A stretch of DNA of 64,000 nucleotides from Leadbetterella sp. (GTDB lineage Bacteria > Bacteroidota > Bacteroidia > Cytophagales > Spirosomataceae), in NCBI GenBank assembly GCA_019638185.1, contig JAHBUH010000001.1:62001-126000 (forward strand), given 5' to 3'. The notes under the pieces are model-generated. The model had not been told where the DNA came from. It did no database searches and saw only the letters and a list, made by a program, of their open reading frames with translations. Position numbers and translations under genes: made by a program. Positions 35,251-44,850 of this stretch are shown here, in pieces. Each line of letters opens with the position of its first letter. Positions within the stretch are counted from its first letter, which is position 1.

Positions 35251-37635
35251 ATGATACGAAACTATTTAAAAATCGCATTCAGAAACCTGATGAAGAGCAA
35301 AGTGTTCTCTTTCATCAATATCCTGGGACTGACCATCGGCATTACCGTTTGCATGATGATCTTTCTCTTTATTATGAATGAATTCAGTGTGGATAAGTTT
35401 CATGCTAACGGTGACCGCATTTACCGCGTCCTGCGCTCGTATGAGCGCGATGGCCAGCCGGGCAGTGTGGCGTACTTATCCGGAATGCATTCACCGGCGC
35501 TGATGAATGATTTTAAAGGGCAGATCGAGCGATCGGTACGGGTAAGCACGGCCGAAGAACTGGTGACCATCGGCGACCGCTCCTTCCAGGAAAAAAAAGT
35601 ACTGAATGCTGACCGTGATTTCTTCCGCCTGTTTTCTTTTCCCATGGTCAAAGGAAATGCCGCCACCGCACTGCAGAATCCTGCCCAGGTGGTGCTGACT
35701 GAAACCACAGCAAAGAAATACTTCGGAACAGTGGATGAAGCCATGGGTAAGCAGATCACCCTTCATAAGACCTTACCCCTTACGGTGACCGGTATTGTGA
35801 AAGATGTGCCTTCCAATTCCCATCTTCAGTTTGACCTGGTGGTGCCGCTGGATAACTATAAGGATTGGGGTGTAATGACCGGCTGGCTGAATAACGGCGT
35901 ATTTACCTATGTACAGCTAAGCCCCGGAACTACCCGGGCAGAGGTGGAAAAACAATTTCCGCAGTACATGGAGAAATACCTCGGCGCTGATATGCGCAAA
36001 TACGGATTCGCCTGGGGGCTTTCGCTTACCCCGCTGAAAGATATTTATTTTGAAGCACCGGCTGAATTCGGCGACAGTATCCGGCACGGGGATAAAACCG
36101 TAGTTTTTATTTTCCTGTCCATTGCCATCCTCATCCTGCTGATCGCCTGCATCAATTTCATGAACCTCTCCACCATCCGGGCGGCAGAACGGTCCAAAGA
36201 AGTAGGCCTGCGTAAAGTACTCGGAGCACTTAGAAACCACCTGGTGGGGCAGTTCATCGGTGAGAGCGTGCTGCTCACCCTCATATCCTGCGTATTGGCG
36301 GTACTGCTCCTGTGGCTGACCATGCCCTGGTATAACCAGTTGCTGGGTTATTCCCTGACCGTCTCGTGGAATACGCCGAACCTCTGGCTCTTTCTCGTGG
36401 GGGTAATCATAGTAGTAGGTTTCCTGGCGGGAAGTTACCCGGCCTTTGTACTGTCGGCTTTTTCTCCGGTGCAGGCCTTGAAAAGCCGGCTGAACCTGGG
36501 TAAAAACGGTGCTTCTTTCCGGCAGGTACTGGTGGTGGTGCAGTTCAGCATCTCCGTATTTCTCATTGTAGGTACGCTGATCATCACCCGGCAGATGAAC
36601 TATATGAAAGGCATGCAGCTGGGTTATAACCAGGAGCAGACGGTGAGCCTGCCGGTGGATAACGAAGATATCTACAGGAATCTGGATGCATTTAAAACCG
36701 GCCTGAAACAGCACAGCGCCGTTCAGGAAGTATCCTGGATGTCCGGTGAGCCGGGGGGCTTTTTTGACGCATACGTATTTGATGTGGAGGGGCGAAGCGA
36801 GCGGTGGAATGCCCGGACGGAATTTGCCGATTTTGATTTTGTTAAAACGCTGGGATTAAAGATCATTGCCGGCCGGGATTTTTCAGCTACGTTCCCTACG
36901 GATAGTACTGAGGCCGTACTGGTGAACAAAACGGCTGTGGCCAACCTGGGCTGGACACCCGCGGAGGCCATCGGTAAGTGGATACAGAATACCGCTCGCG
37001 ACAGTGCGAAACGGAGAATCGTAGGGGTAGTAGACGACTTTAACTTTGAGAGTTTAAAGGAGAATATAGCTCCCCTGGTCATTTCACCTGTAGAAGACAA
37101 AAGGGTCATCCTGGTCAGATTAAATCCGGGCAATATCCCGGCCGGGATAGATCTCATTAAAAAGGAATACAGCAAAGTGGCGCCTGCTTACCCGCTGGAA
37201 TATAAATTTTTAGACCGGAAGTTTAATGATATGTACAAAAAAGACCTGCGCCAGCAAACGCTCTTAACCGTTTTTGCCAGCCTGGCCATCTTTGTAGCCT
37301 GCCTGGGGCTGTTCGGGCTGGCCTCCTTTACAGCCGCTAAACGCTTTAAGGAGATCGGTGTACGGAAAGTGCTGGGCTCCTCCGTGAAGGGCATCGTGGT
37401 ACTGCTGTCAAAAGACCTGTTAAAGCCGGTGGTCATAGCCACCTGCATCGCATTACCGGCAGGTTACTGGGCCATGAACCAATGGCTTCAGAACTTTGCC
37501 TACAAAACCCCCGTAAGTGGATGGGTATTTGTGCTGGCAGCCCTGATCACCTTTGGTATTGCCTTAATTACGGTGAGTATGAAAGCGGTACGGGCCGCCC
37601 TGGCTAACCCCGTGAAATCATTAAGAACAGAATAG
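35251..37635 (+). CDS. ABC permease 7 of 14 (double-FtsX, MacB-PCD)
   Basis: A 794-residue member. The first periplasmic domain starts FHANGDRIYRVLRSYERDG; the first coupling motif is ACINFMNLSTIRAAERSKEV followed by GLRKVLGALRNH; the second is RFKEIGVRKVLGSSVKG. TM5 reads VLVVVQFSISVFLIVGTLII. In the last third, Pro replaces the usual Val in the helix after the coupling loop (DLLKPVVIATCIALPAGYW), a local oddity that may kink TM7. It follows a class-A spacer and has the class-A start spelling (cga), but ends in a class-B junction 17 bases before permease 8, so it is a hybrid of the two junction types. Confidence 0.94.
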   Translation: MIRNYLKIAFRNLMKSKVFSFINILGLTIGITVCMMIFLFIMNEFSVDKFHANGDRIYRVLRSYERDGQPGSVAYLSGMHSPALMNDFKGQIERSVRVSTAEELVTIGDRSFQEKKVLNADRDFFRLFSFPMVKGNAATALQNPAQVVLTETTAKKYFGTVDEAMGKQITLHKTLPLTVTGIVKDVPSNSHLQFDLVVPLDNYKDWGVMTGWLNNGVFTYVQLSPGTTRAEVEKQFPQYMEKYLGADMRKYGFAWGLSLTPLKDIYFEAPAEFGDSIRHGDKTVVFIFLSIAILILLIACINFMNLSTIRAAERSKEVGLRKVLGALRNHLVGQFIGESVLLTLISCVLAVLLLWLTMPWYNQLLGYSLTVSWNTPNLWLFLVGVIIVVGFLAGSYPAFVLSAFSPVQALKSRLNLGKNGASFRQVLVVVQFSISVFLIVGTLIITRQMNYMKGMQLGYNQEQTVSLPVDNEDIYRNLDAFKTGLKQHSAVQEVSWMSGEPGGFFDAYVFDVEGRSERWNARTEFADFDFVKTLGLKIIAGRDFSATFPTDSTEAVLVNKTAVANLGWTPAEAIGKWIQNTARDSAKRRIVGVVDDFNFESLKENIAPLVISPVEDKRVILVRLNPGNIPAGIDLIKKEYSKVAPAYPLEYKFLDRKFNDMYKKDLRQQTLLTVFASLAIFVACLGLFGLASFTAAKRFKEIGVRKVLGSSVKGIVVLLSKDLLKPVVIATCIALPAGYWAMNQWLQNFAYKTPVSGWVFVLAALITFGIALITVSMKAVRAALANPVKSLRTE

Positions 37636-37652
37636 CTCAAACCTGAAAAAAT

Positions 37653-40049
37653 ATGATACGTAACTATTTTAAAACCGCCTGGCGGAACCTGGTTAAAAAC
37701 AAGCTCTACGCTTCTGTCAATATCCTGGGCCTGGCTACCGGCCTTGCCGGGTTTATGCTTATCCTGCTCTACCTTAATTTTGAGTTGAGCTATGACCGCT
37801 GGGATCCGTCGCTGGAGCGGGTGTACAAGATCGGGCAGCAGACCGGTGAAGATATCAATGACCGGACGCCTAACCCCCTGGCCGGTTTTTTAAAGCAGAC
37901 TTTGCCGGAGGTAGAGGCTGCCACGGCGATGCAGTCGGCCGGTGAATTTGAGCTCCTGTTAAGCGTGGGCGATAAGAAAATATTCCAGCCTAACGGCGTG
38001 GAGGCCGATTCTAATTTTCTGAAAGTATTTCCTTACCCCCTGGTAGCAGGAGATGCCGCTACGGCACTGAATAAGCCTAATGCTATTATTCTCAGCAGGG
38101 AAGTAGCTGAGAAGCTCTTCGGAAACTATACCGAAGCCCTGGGGAAAGTGGTCAAGCTGCACAATGCCATGGAGAGTGAGGTTACGGGCGTTTTTGAGCA
38201 GCCGGCTTCCCCTTCCCATTTTGAGGCGCAGTTTGTGAACCGGAACCCGTACGAGAGGGGAAACATGCAATGGAGCAATACCTCTTCAGAAACCTATATA
38301 AAAACCTTTCAGCCGGAAGATAAAGCCACGCTGGAATACCGGATCAATGAGGCTTACTACAATGAAAGGGTCAAAAAAGACGGCATGTCGCTGGAAGAAT
38401 ACCGCCGGACCGGCCACCTGGACGGTTTGTTTACGGATGCGGTGAAAGATATTCACAACTTTCCCACGCACGGGAAAAGTAATTTCACGGCAGTCTCTGT
38501 GCTCTTACTGCTCGCTGTACTGCTGTTACTGGCCGGTGCCATTAATTTCAGTAACCTTTCCATTGCTTCCTCCATGCGCCGGGCCAAAGAAATCGGCATA
38601 CGAAAAGTGATGGGCTCAGGGCGGAAGCAGGTAGGTATCCAGGTTTTCACCGAGATCGCCCTGCAATGCCTGATCAGCCTTTGCCTGGCCGGGATCCTGG
38701 TGATGCTCATTCTTCCTTACTTTAAGTCTGCTTTTGGCATTTCCCGGGCCTTTATGGATTCCGTAAGCGCAGGGGCCATTATACTGCAGGTGGTTTTGAG
38801 CCTTTTGGTGGTTATTCTTATTTCTGGTATCTACCCGGCCATGTTCCTATCGGGGTACAATGTTATAAAAGTACTGAAAGGAAATTACTCAACCGGGAAT
38901 AAAGGAATTATGCTTCGTAACGTGCTGATTGTGGTGCAGTTTGTAGTGGCCGTATTCTTTATCACGTCTACCCTGGTGATTAAAAAGCAGATGCATTATA
39001 TGGAATCCCGTGATAAAGGCTTCTCCGGTGGACAGGTCATGCGCCTGCAGACGGTACAGCGGGTAAGAGAGCAGGGGTTTGAAGCGGCCCGCCATGAGCT
39101 GCTGTCTGTTCCGGGAGTGGAATATGTGTCCAAAACCACGAGTGTGCCCGGTGACGTCTACGCCGACACCACCACGTGGGCATTTAAACATGCCGGCAAA
39201 GAGTACCGGCTGTCCTCTGTAAAAGTCAGTGATGACTATTTCAAGACCCTGGGCATCGGCCTGCTGAAAGGGAGGTTATTTAACGGCAGTGCGGTGGATG
39301 AAAGCACACAGACCGCTATCATTAATGAATCGGCCATGAAAAAATTAGGGATGGATAACCCTATAGGGCAAACCATCACCTTTCCTTACTGCGAAGACTC
39401 TCCCGTGCAGATCGTAGGGGTGGTGAGAGATTTCTACATATCCGGTTTTGAACGACAGATCGACCCCGTGGTATTTACCGTAAACAATGTCAAAGGCTGC
39501 CTGTATCAATCGGGCGGAGCCCTGTTAGTAAAGCTGAACAGTAAAAACCTGCCGGCCACCATAGCGGCCCTGGAAGCACGGTGGAAAAACGTGGACCCGG
39601 ATTTCCCTATCCGCTATTCCTTCCTGGACGATAATTTCGCCAAGCTGTTTGCTTCCTACCGGCGGCTACAGACCATCATCAATTTCTTCGCCGTTACGGC
39701 GGTGTTGATCACCCTGACGGGCCTATTTGCCCTGACTACCTACCTGGTAAACAGCCGGATAAAGGAAATCGGTATCCGTAAGGTGCTGGGAGCCGGTGTC
39801 AAAGAAATTAACGCGCTCATCAGCTGGGGTTTCATCCGGCTGATCCTGGTGGCCATCGTGATTGCCACACCGCTGGCCTGGCTGGCCGCAGACCGCTGGC
39901 TGCAGAATTTTGCTTACAAAACCCCGGTTAACGGCTGGCTGTTCCTGGTATCGGCCGTCATTACCCTGATCATAGCGGGGCTGACCATCGGCTACCAGTC
40001 GGTCAAAGCTGCCCTGGCTAACCCGGTGAAATCATTAAGAACAGAGTAG
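37653..40049 (+). CDS. ABC permease 8 of 14 (double-FtsX, MacB-PCD)
   Basis: A 798-residue, more divergent member. TM1 is LATGLAGFMLILLYLNFEL. The TM2 end reads GAINFSNLSIASSMRRAKEI instead of ACINFMNLSTARSEKRAKEV, and the regulatory-looking stretch TFPYCEDSPVQIVGVVRDFY is found in the second domain. In that domain there are two cysteines (PYCEDS and KGCLYQ) that could form a disulfide in the periplasm, which most other members lack. The second coupling motif is RIKEIGIRKVLGAGVKEI. It lies 17 bases after permease 7 and 24 before permease 9. Confidence 0.93.
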   Translation: MIRNYFKTAWRNLVKNKLYASVNILGLATGLAGFMLILLYLNFELSYDRWDPSLERVYKIGQQTGEDINDRTPNPLAGFLKQTLPEVEAATAMQSAGEFELLLSVGDKKIFQPNGVEADSNFLKVFPYPLVAGDAATALNKPNAIILSREVAEKLFGNYTEALGKVVKLHNAMESEVTGVFEQPASPSHFEAQFVNRNPYERGNMQWSNTSSETYIKTFQPEDKATLEYRINEAYYNERVKKDGMSLEEYRRTGHLDGLFTDAVKDIHNFPTHGKSNFTAVSVLLLLAVLLLLAGAINFSNLSIASSMRRAKEIGIRKVMGSGRKQVGIQVFTEIALQCLISLCLAGILVMLILPYFKSAFGISRAFMDSVSAGAIILQVVLSLLVVILISGIYPAMFLSGYNVIKVLKGNYSTGNKGIMLRNVLIVVQFVVAVFFITSTLVIKKQMHYMESRDKGFSGGQVMRLQTVQRVREQGFEAARHELLSVPGVEYVSKTTSVPGDVYADTTTWAFKHAGKEYRLSSVKVSDDYFKTLGIGLLKGRLFNGSAVDESTQTAIINESAMKKLGMDNPIGQTITFPYCEDSPVQIVGVVRDFYISGFERQIDPVVFTVNNVKGCLYQSGGALLVKLNSKNLPATIAALEARWKNVDPDFPIRYSFLDDNFAKLFASYRRLQTIINFFAVTAVLITLTGLFALTTYLVNSRIKEIGIRKVLGAGVKEINALISWGFIRLILVAIVIATPLAWLAADRWLQNFAYKTPVNGWLFLVSAVITLIIAGLTIGYQSVKAALANPVKSLRTE

Positions 40050-40073
40050 CTGACCGCTCAAAACTAAAAGAAT

Positions 40074-42458
40074 ATGATACGTAACTATTTCAAAACCGCC
40101 TGGCGTAACCTCTTAAGAAACAAGAGCTTTGCACTGATTAATATCCTGGGGCTGGCCTCGGGGCTGACCTGCTGCCTGCTGCTCACGCTTTACCTGCAGC
40201 ATGAACTGAGCTATGACCGGTTTCATACCAAAGGCGACCGGATAGTGCGGGTGATCATGGAATACAAAATAGGCGACTCGGGAAATAAAGGGAATTTTAC
40301 CAGTACTAAGGTATTCCCTGAATTCAGAAGACAATTTCCCGAAGTGGTCAGCGGAGTCCGCATGAGCATGCTGGGTCTGGACCGGATCGTGAAGTACGGT
40401 GACCGGGTAGGGCTGGAAGAAGGCGTGCTTCACGCGGATTCCACTTTTTTTGAACTGTTCGACTTCAAATTGCTGAGTGGAAAAGCTTCTGACGTATTAA
40501 AAGGGCCTAACCGGGTGGTGCTTAGCCGTTCAATGGCGGAAAAATATTTCGGGAAGGAGGAGCCCGTAGGCAAAACCCTCCTCTTAAACAGTAACCAGCA
40601 GCCTTACCAGGTCACCGGGGTATCGGAAGACTGCCCTTCTAACTCTCAGATCCGATACAGCATGGTGGCCTCTATGTCCAGTTTCGGGCCTTTGCAGGAA
40701 AAAACATATTCAAACGCCAATTACGTCACGTATCTGCTGATGGACCGGCCGGAGTCACTGAATTCCCTCCAGGGGAAAATTGACCGGTTCATGAAAAAAG
40801 AAAACGCCGATGCTGAGTTTAAAGTGAGCTTTGAGCTGGAACCTTTTACCCGTATCCATCTGCACTCGCCTTACGATGCCTATACGCCTAACATTAACAT
40901 CAGCTATATCTACATTATAGCCGGTGTGGCGCTGCTCATCCTGCTGATCGCCTGTTTTACGTACATTAACCTTTCCACCGCACGCAGTACCGAGCGGGCC
41001 AGGGAGGTGGGCATACGCAAGGTAGCCGGGGCGTGGCGGTCGCAGTTGTTCTGGCAGTTTATCAGTGAGTCGGGTATACTGACCCTCCTGGCGTTAGCCG
41101 TGAGTTTCCTGCTGGCCATAGCACTGCTGCCGGCTTTTAATAACCTGGCCGGTACCGCACTTTCCTATGCTGACTTAGGGCATCCGGCTGTCTGGGGAGC
41201 CGCCACGCTGGCCGCCTTGACTGTGGCCCTGCTGGCGGGCAGTTACCCGGCGCTCATACTGTCGTCTTTTCAGCCGGTAAAGGTGCTGAAAGGGGCCTTT
41301 AAAAATACCGGATCCGGGAATGCGCTCCGCAAAGGCCTGATCGTATTCCAGTTTGTGATTTCGGTCTTTCTTATCATTTCCACGTTTATCATCAGTTCCC
41401 AGCTCCGTTATATCCAGCAGAAAAAGCTGGGCTATGACCGCGAAAACCGGGTGCTGCTGGGCATGGATCAGAGCCTGAACCAGAAGAGAGAGCTGGTAAA
41501 ATCAGAGCTCAATTCCCTGGCGGCCGTAAGCGGGGTATCGCTGGCCTATGAAACCCCCGTAACCATCCGGGGCGGTTATAACATGAGCGGCAGTGACCTG
41601 AGCCAGACCATGGCCGTTACCGCTAACCCGGTAGATGAAGATTTCCTGAAAGTGACCGGGCTGGAGCTGATAGCCGGTTCCGATCTCAGAACGCAGGATA
41701 TCCGGGATGTCAATAAAGAAGATTATACGCAAAATTACTTCCACTTTATCCTGAACGAGTCGGCCGCGCGCGCCCTGGGCTGGAACCCGCAGGAGGCCAT
41801 CGGGAAGAAGATGTACCTCGATGAGTACAGGCCCGGAGAGGTAAAAGGCGTGGTAAAAGACTTCCATTTTGAGTCCCTGCATGCCCCCATTAAGCCCCTG
41901 GTTTTGTTTCCCAGCGCCTATGCCAATACGGCTATCGTAAAAATTCAGGGCCAGCACGTGGGTGAAACCCTGGCTGCCCTGGAAGCCAAATGGAAGGAGC
42001 TGGCCCCGCACCGGCCGTTCACCTTCCGGTTTATGGATGAAGATTACCAGAAGATGTACGAGGCGGAAGTGCGTACGGGCCGGGTATTTAACATCTTTGC
42101 CTCCCTGGCTGTGGTGTTGGCCTGCCTGGGGCTCTTCGGGTTGTCGGCCTACGCCGTACGCCAGCGGGTGAAAGAAGTAGGCGTGCGCAAAGTGCTGGGC
42201 GCTTCCGGGCTGCAGATTGTTACCCTGCTTTCCTCCGGTTTTGTAAAGCTGGTGATCATTGCCTTTGTCATTGCAGGCCCTCTGGCATGGCTGGTCATGA
42301 ACAAGTGGCTGCAGCAATTCAGCTACCGTGTGGAAACCAGCTGGTGGATCTTCGCTGCAGCAGGCGCTGTAGCCCTGCTCCTGGCCCTGGTAACCGTAAG
42401 CTTCCAGGCCATTAAGGCGGCTATGACCAGCCCGGTGAAATCATTAAGAACGGAATAA
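40074..42458 (+). CDS. ABC permease 9 of 14 (double-FtsX, MacB-PCD)
   Basis: A 794-residue member. The TM2 end is ACFTYINLSTARSTERAREV, intermediate between the FMNLS and YINLS types in this array, and is followed by GIRKVAGAWRSQ. Second coupling motif RVKEVGVRKVLGASGLQ. The second periplasmic domain has YETPVTIRGGYNMSGSDLSQ, with no close match in the other members. The tail is unusual in ending TSPVKSLRTE (Ser for Asn). The stop is only 2 bases before the ATG of permease 10, so translational coupling of 9 and 10 is likely. Confidence 0.93.
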   Translation: MIRNYFKTAWRNLLRNKSFALINILGLASGLTCCLLLTLYLQHELSYDRFHTKGDRIVRVIMEYKIGDSGNKGNFTSTKVFPEFRRQFPEVVSGVRMSMLGLDRIVKYGDRVGLEEGVLHADSTFFELFDFKLLSGKASDVLKGPNRVVLSRSMAEKYFGKEEPVGKTLLLNSNQQPYQVTGVSEDCPSNSQIRYSMVASMSSFGPLQEKTYSNANYVTYLLMDRPESLNSLQGKIDRFMKKENADAEFKVSFELEPFTRIHLHSPYDAYTPNINISYIYIIAGVALLILLIACFTYINLSTARSTERAREVGIRKVAGAWRSQLFWQFISESGILTLLALAVSFLLAIALLPAFNNLAGTALSYADLGHPAVWGAATLAALTVALLAGSYPALILSSFQPVKVLKGAFKNTGSGNALRKGLIVFQFVISVFLIISTFIISSQLRYIQQKKLGYDRENRVLLGMDQSLNQKRELVKSELNSLAAVSGVSLAYETPVTIRGGYNMSGSDLSQTMAVTANPVDEDFLKVTGLELIAGSDLRTQDIRDVNKEDYTQNYFHFILNESAARALGWNPQEAIGKKMYLDEYRPGEVKGVVKDFHFESLHAPIKPLVLFPSAYANTAIVKIQGQHVGETLAALEAKWKELAPHRPFTFRFMDEDYQKMYEAEVRTGRVFNIFASLAVVLACLGLFGLSAYAVRQRVKEVGVRKVLGASGLQIVTLLSSGFVKLVIIAFVIAGPLAWLVMNKWLQQFSYRVETSWWIFAAAGAVALLLALVTVSFQAIKAAMTSPVKSLRTE

Positions 42459-42460
42459 AT

Positions 42461-44833
42461 ATGATAGGTAACTATTTCAAAGTGGCTTTTCGAAACCTGT
42501 CGCGGCACAGGTACTACACCGCCATCCATATCGTGGGGCTGGGGGTGGCTATAGCCAGTGCCCTGTTTATCTACCGTTACATCACCTTTCACCTCAGCTA
42601 CGACGCCTACCACCCTGATGCGTCTCACACTTATAAGGTCGTGTCAGATCTGGACCTGGAGGAAACTTCTTATAATGAGGGCGTCTCCTATGCCATCTAC
42701 GATGCGCTGAAAAGCCGGGTAGCCGGCGTAGACCGGGTGGCTTATTCCATGCGGAGGCAGGCCGTAACGGTAACGGCGCAGGGGCAGGTGTTCGATATCA
42801 CTGACGCGGCTTTTGCTTCCTCCGGGTGGTTTAAATTATTTACCTACCGCTGGCTTTCCGGTTCGGCCGATGCCCTGGAAAGGCCCGGAACCGTGGCCCT
42901 GACCACCTCCACGGCCCGGCGCCTCTTCGGGAAGGAAGACCCCATGGGCAAAACCCTCCTCGTGGAAGGAACCACCCCTATGGAAGTGGTGGGGCTTATG
43001 GATGACGAGCCCTCCAACACCTCGCTTAAAAGCACACTTTTTATCTCCGAATCTTCCATGAGGTCTGTTCTGCCCGGCCTGGATGAAGGGTTCTTCACCT
43101 ACTGGGGCTACCTGATGGGGTCTAACGATGTTTTCGTCAGCTTACCCTCCGCTACAGCTCCAGAGGCGGTAGAAAAGGTGCTGAATAGCATGACCGTTGA
43201 GAAATTCGGGGAAGAAATGGGCCGTAAATATAATTTTAAGCTCCTGCCTCTGTCCCGGCTGCACTTTGACCAGCGCTACGGAGGCACGGTACAGCAGTCA
43301 CTACTGGTTACGCTGGGAGGTATCGGTGCAGCCATCCTGTTTATGGCGCTTCTGAATTATATTAACCTTTCCCTGGCCCAATACGCGCGCAGAAGTGCTG
43401 AAATCGGTACCCGGAAAGTGCTGGGGAGCAGCCAGGGGCAGTTGTTTTCTCAATTTATGGTGGAATCGCTTACTCTTTCCGGGCTGGCTACACTCATGGG
43501 GGCGGCCCTGTTATTTGCAGCGTTTCCTTTGGCCAATACCTGGCTTTTCCTGGAGGAACCGCTCACGCCTTATCCGGCGGGGCAGCTGCTACTGGTGGGA
43601 GGAATAGCCTGGCTGGCCATCAGTTTCCTGGCAGGCATATATCCTTCTGCCGTCATCACCCGCCTTCGGATTCTTCCGGCTATGAAGCAGCAGGTGCCCT
43701 TCGGTACTTCGGCCGGCCGCAAAGTGATGGTGGTTATCCAGAATGTCCTGTCGCAAAGCCTCATCATAGCTACCGTCATTATGATGGTACAAGTGCATTT
43801 CCTGCGCTCTACCGATGTGGGTTTTGACCGCGAATCCGTATTAATGCTGCGCTTACCCCGGGAAGTAAAAGCCGGTCAATGGCGGGCATTTCTTAACGCT
43901 CAGCCCGGCGTATCTTCCTATAGCTTCTGTTTCCGGTCGCCGGCCAATCATGATCAGAGAGGAGGTACCCTGCTTTATGACCACCAGCCCGATTGGGAAA
44001 CCTGGTCAGCCAAATCCACCTTTGCCGACAGCGCCTACCTTCAGACCTTCGGTATCCGTCTGCTGGCCGGCCGTAACCTCAGAACAGACGGTGCCTCGGC
44101 AGAATACCTTATTAACGAAACCATGGCCCGGCAGCTGGAGGCCGGCGCGCCGACGAAAGTATTGGGCAAAACCCTCTTATACGGCGGAATGTACGATGAT
44201 AAGCCGGGCGTGATTGTAGGCATAGTGAACGACTATAACACCCATTCACTGCACCAGTCCATCCAGCCCACCGTGTTGGGATATTTGCCTGACCTGATAA
44301 AATCGCTGGCCATCAAAGTCAATAGCAGCCAGGTAGCCGGATTTATCCATAAACTGAACGGGGAATGGAAGGCCCGTTATCCGGATGAAAGGCTGAATTA
44401 CCAGTTCATAGACGCCCGGATCGATCAGCTCTACGCCTCTGAACAGGTTCAGCAGCGGCTCGTTTGGGTGGCTTCAGCTGTAGCCATTCTCATTGGCTGC
44501 CTGGGATTACTCGGCCTGATATCGCTCAGTGTGCTACAGCGTACTAAGGAAATCGGCATCCGGAAGACCCTCGGCGCCTCCGTATCCGGTATTGTAAGCC
44601 TGCTGGCCGGAGATTTTGTCCGGCTGGTGCTTATCGCCCTGGTCATAGCCTGTCCGCTGGCCGGGTGGGCCATGAACCGCTGGCTGCAGGATTTTGCCTA
44701 CCGGGTAGACATGGAGTGGTGGATGTTTGCCGCAGCCGGCCTGGCAGCCCTGGGCATTGCGCTCATTACGGTAAGCGGACAGGCCATCCGGGCGGCCCTG
44801 GCTAACCCGGTAAAATCATTAAGAACAGAATAG
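42461..44833 (+). CDS. ABC permease 10 of 14, divergent type (double-FtsX, MacB-PCD)
   Basis: A 790-residue divergent member. It starts MIGNYFKVAFRNL, and the TM2 end is ALLNYINLSLAQYARRSAEI followed by GTRKVLGSSQGQ. TM5 is also atypical (VMVVIQNVLSQSLIIATVIMMVQ). The first domain contains HPDASHTYKVVSDLDLEE. Second coupling motif RTKEIGIRKTLGASVSG, and TM6 reads IGCLGLLGLISLSV rather than SCLGLFGLASF. The C-terminus returns to the array consensus NPVKSLRTE. The mixture of a divergent body and consensus ends fits the idea that gene ends are homogenised by recombination. Confidence 0.93.
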   Translation: MIGNYFKVAFRNLSRHRYYTAIHIVGLGVAIASALFIYRYITFHLSYDAYHPDASHTYKVVSDLDLEETSYNEGVSYAIYDALKSRVAGVDRVAYSMRRQAVTVTAQGQVFDITDAAFASSGWFKLFTYRWLSGSADALERPGTVALTTSTARRLFGKEDPMGKTLLVEGTTPMEVVGLMDDEPSNTSLKSTLFISESSMRSVLPGLDEGFFTYWGYLMGSNDVFVSLPSATAPEAVEKVLNSMTVEKFGEEMGRKYNFKLLPLSRLHFDQRYGGTVQQSLLVTLGGIGAAILFMALLNYINLSLAQYARRSAEIGTRKVLGSSQGQLFSQFMVESLTLSGLATLMGAALLFAAFPLANTWLFLEEPLTPYPAGQLLLVGGIAWLAISFLAGIYPSAVITRLRILPAMKQQVPFGTSAGRKVMVVIQNVLSQSLIIATVIMMVQVHFLRSTDVGFDRESVLMLRLPREVKAGQWRAFLNAQPGVSSYSFCFRSPANHDQRGGTLLYDHQPDWETWSAKSTFADSAYLQTFGIRLLAGRNLRTDGASAEYLINETMARQLEAGAPTKVLGKTLLYGGMYDDKPGVIVGIVNDYNTHSLHQSIQPTVLGYLPDLIKSLAIKVNSSQVAGFIHKLNGEWKARYPDERLNYQFIDARIDQLYASEQVQQRLVWVASAVAILIGCLGLLGLISLSVLQRTKEIGIRKTLGASVSGIVSLLAGDFVRLVLIALVIACPLAGWAMNRWLQDFAYRVDMEWWMFAAAGLAALGIALITVSGQAIRAALANPVKSLRTE

Positions 44834-44850
44834 CTCAAAACTAGAAAAAT